Part shown: piece after piece, positions 9,732 through 10,825 of the stretch
Layout of the letters: every line of letters begins with the position of its first letter
Numbering within the stretch: the first letter of the stretch is position 1
DNA from: Acidobacteriota bacterium
Lineage (GTDB): Bacteria; Acidobacteriota; Terriglobia; Terriglobales; Acidobacteriaceae
Assembly: GCA_021798235.1 (NCBI GenBank)
Contig: JAJZMO010000319.1
Span: forward strand, 1 to 10,825
Length of the DNA: 10,825 nt
Reading direction: 5' to 3'
Position numbers and translations under genes: made by a program
The notes under the pieces: model-generated
Database searches by the model: none
What the model was told of the DNA's origin: nothing
The model's input: the letters and a program-made list of their open reading frames with translations, nothing else

Positions 9732-10192
9732 GCGCCTTCCACCGCCGCATTGGCTGGCGAGAGGATGCGCGCAAGGGCCAACGCGCCCAACGGTTCAATG
9801 GAGGCTTGCATTTGCTTGCGAGCGTTGTCGGCGCTGGCCTCCAAAGCCATGCGCGCTGCCTGCACCTGCTTGTGGGATTCCTGCCGCGCGGCGACGATGG
9901 CCGTTTCCATCTCTGTTTGCACCCAACGCAAACGCTCTTCGCGTGCATGAAAAATGGCGGCGCGTGCGGCTTGCAACTTCTGCTCGTACTGGCTCATGCG
10001 CTCTTCCGCAGCAGCAATGGCGGCGTGCGCAGCAGCAATGGCGCCTTGCGTGCGGGATCTGCGCTCTGCCAGCACCTTGCCCAGCGGCCCATGGACCAGC
10101 ACGCGATAGGCCATCAGTGTTGCCAGAAAAAGCAGTACCGTTGGCGCGGAACTTAGCGCGAGGTCGCGGAGTTGCAGCAATAAGTCGTTCAT
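9728..10192 (-). CDS. atpF': ATP synthase Fo b' (b-type) subunit
   Basis: A 154-residue b-type stator subunit, the first gene of the atp series. One N-terminal transmembrane helix spans about 12-32 (ALSSAPTVLLFLATLMAYRV), followed by the family's hinge-like HGPLGKVLAERRSRTQGAI (34-52) and then an Ala/Glu/Arg-rich coiled coil to about 140. It lacks the signal peptide of the next gene's product. Two different b genes side by side suggest a b/b' heterodimeric stalk as in cyanobacteria and alpha-proteobacteria; which one corresponds to classical b' is inferred from gene order. The ATG at 10192 has no good ribosome binding site (AATCAAGTAA precedes it). The stop overlaps the atpF start as ATGA. 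Neither atpB nor atpE lies upstream. Confidence 0.92.
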   Translation of the reverse strand: MNDLLLQLRDLALSSAPTVLLFLATLMAYRVLVHGPLGKVLAERRSRTQGAIAAAHAAIAAAEERMSQYEQKLQAARAAIFHAREERLRWVQTEMETAIVAARQESHKQVQAARMALEASADNARKQMQASIEPLGALALARILSPANAAVEGA

Positions 10193-10214
10193 TTACTTGA
10201 TTTCAGTGGTTGAT

Positions 10215-10231
10215 GCCCGTAGCTGCAGGGC
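10215..10231 (-). other. Small hairpin in the atp leader
   Basis: GCCC and GGGC flank a 9-base loop, about 23 bases before the b' start. On the plus strand the same stem is followed by GATATTTTT, which resembles a weak terminator, but no plus-strand gene ends here. The stem is only 4 base pairs, so a function is doubtful. Confidence 0.25.
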
Positions 10232-10259
10232 GATATTTTTGGATCGGAACCTACATTTA

Positions 10260-10288
10260 CTTGTAACAAAGCGATCCCAGAGTGTCAA
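10260..10288 (-). promoter_or_regulatory. Candidate sigma-70 promoter for the ATP synthase operon
   Basis: On the minus strand, a perfect -35 hexamer TTGACA (10283-10288), a 17-base spacer and a -10-like TACAAG (10260-10265, four of six matches, lacking the conserved final T). Transcription would begin near 10253, giving a leader of about 60 bases before the b' ATG. It lies in the gap between hflX and the atp genes, where an operon promoter is expected. The weak -10 means it could need an activator or be a chance match. Confidence 0.5.
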
Positions 10289-10316
10289 ACATTGGGCGCT
10301 CTTTCTGTGAGCAGCA

Positions 10317-10825
10317 TCACACCCAAAAATTGCGATACCGGTGCAGCAAAGAAGCCGGTCCGCGCACACGCAAATGCACAGCATTGCGCTTGTACGTTTT
10401 GGCAAGCACGGTAGCGTGCGCATCCAGCGCGGCCAAAACTGCACCGTCGGCCTGCGGCACCACCAAATGGTGTTCCTCCAGAGGATCGGAGGCGTGCTCT
10501 TCATTGGCCAGCAGCGCATCCATCCGCTCCAGCAGCGCCTGCAGTCCCTCCCGGGTTCGCGCAGAAACGGAAAGGCTCTGTTCCGGAGTACTCAGCGATG
10601 CACGCAGATTTTCCCGTTCCCCACTGCCCAGCAGGTCGGTCTTATTCAACACGGAAATGCAGGGCTTCTGCTCCACTTGCAACTCACGCAGCACCTTATC
10701 CACCTCTTCGCGGTGTATTCGCAGCGTGGGACTGGTTGCGTCCATCACGTGCAGCAATAGCTCGGCCTCCTGCACCTCTTCCAGCGTGGCGCGAAAGGCC
10801 TTGACCAGCGCAGGCGGCAGTGCGC
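10317..10825 (-). CDS. hflX: GTPase HflX, C-terminal part (5' end outside window)
   Basis: The last 168 residues of HflX, a GTPase that binds the 50S ribosomal subunit and splits stalled ribosomes. The visible part begins just after the G3 motif with LPPALVKAFRATLEE, then VQEAELLLHVMDATSPT, a block typical of HflX. The G4 motif NKTD is in CISVLNKTDLLGS and the G5-like motif is SVSARTREGL. After the G domain comes the short C-terminal domain typical of HflX, ending in RYRNFWV. The N-terminal HflX domain, P-loop and G3 lie beyond the window edge. It is co-oriented with the atp genes and ends 124 bases before them, with no clear terminator between, so some read-through is possible. Other Obg-like GTPases lack this LPxxLVxAFxxTLEE block. 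Confidence 0.9.
   Translation of the reverse strand, partial: ALPPALVKAFRATLEEVQEAELLLHVMDATSPTLRIHREEVDKVLRELQVEQKPCISVLNKTDLLGSGERENLRASLSTPEQSLSVSARTREGLQALLERMDALLANEEHASDPLEEHHLVVPQADGAVLAALDAHATVLAKTYKRNAVHLRVRGPASLLHRYRNFWV

Noticed and set aside
10289..10330. Intrinsic terminator after hflX
   Set aside because: No stable GC-rich stem with a T-run is visible on the minus strand after the stop codon.

Overview
The window looks like a chromosomal stretch from a GC-rich bacterium (about 60% G+C by eye), most likely an acidobacterium. The main clues are a split F-type ATP synthase operon with two b-type stator subunits, a long b subunit that begins with a signal peptide, and acyl-CoA carboxylase and HMG-CoA lyase relatives of a non-proteobacterial type. 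The phylum call comes from remembered family features, not from a search. All twelve genes lie on the minus strand, so transcription runs from high to low coordinates.

Region 1 (10825 to 10317) is the 3' end of hflX, a ribosome-associated GTPase; its start is outside the window. A 124-base gap (10193-10316) follows and holds a good sigma-70-type promoter candidate: a perfect TTGACA, a 17-base spacer and TACAAG.

Region 2 (10192 to 3797) is an F1Fo ATP synthase operon in the order b', b, delta, alpha, gamma, beta, epsilon. The joins are tight: ATGA between b' and b, one base between b and delta, and 19-72 bases elsewhere. The genes for the membrane subunits a and c (atpB, atpE) are absent and must lie elsewhere. 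Two subunits are unusual. The b subunit has a predicted signal peptide and a segment of about 65 residues outside the cytoplasm before its membrane anchor. The gamma subunit is 357 residues, about 70 longer than the E. coli protein, with one insertion at the site where chloroplast and cyanobacterial gamma carry their regulatory insertion.

Region 3 (3640 to 1) follows a 156-base spacer with no clear terminator. It holds a compact catabolic cluster: an acyl-CoA carboxylase carboxyltransferase (probable methylcrotonyl-CoA carboxylase beta subunit), an HMG-CoA lyase, an enoyl-CoA hydratase (probable methylglutaconyl-CoA hydratase) and a partial hotdog-fold thioesterase. The first three match the last three steps of leucine/isovalerate breakdown to acetyl-CoA and acetoacetate. 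Isovaleryl-CoA dehydrogenase and the biotin carboxylase subunit are not in the window.

I found no RNA gene, mobile element, CRISPR array or defence system. The window is mostly core metabolism. The points of real interest are variant features of the ATP synthase subunits and its placement next to the leucine genes.
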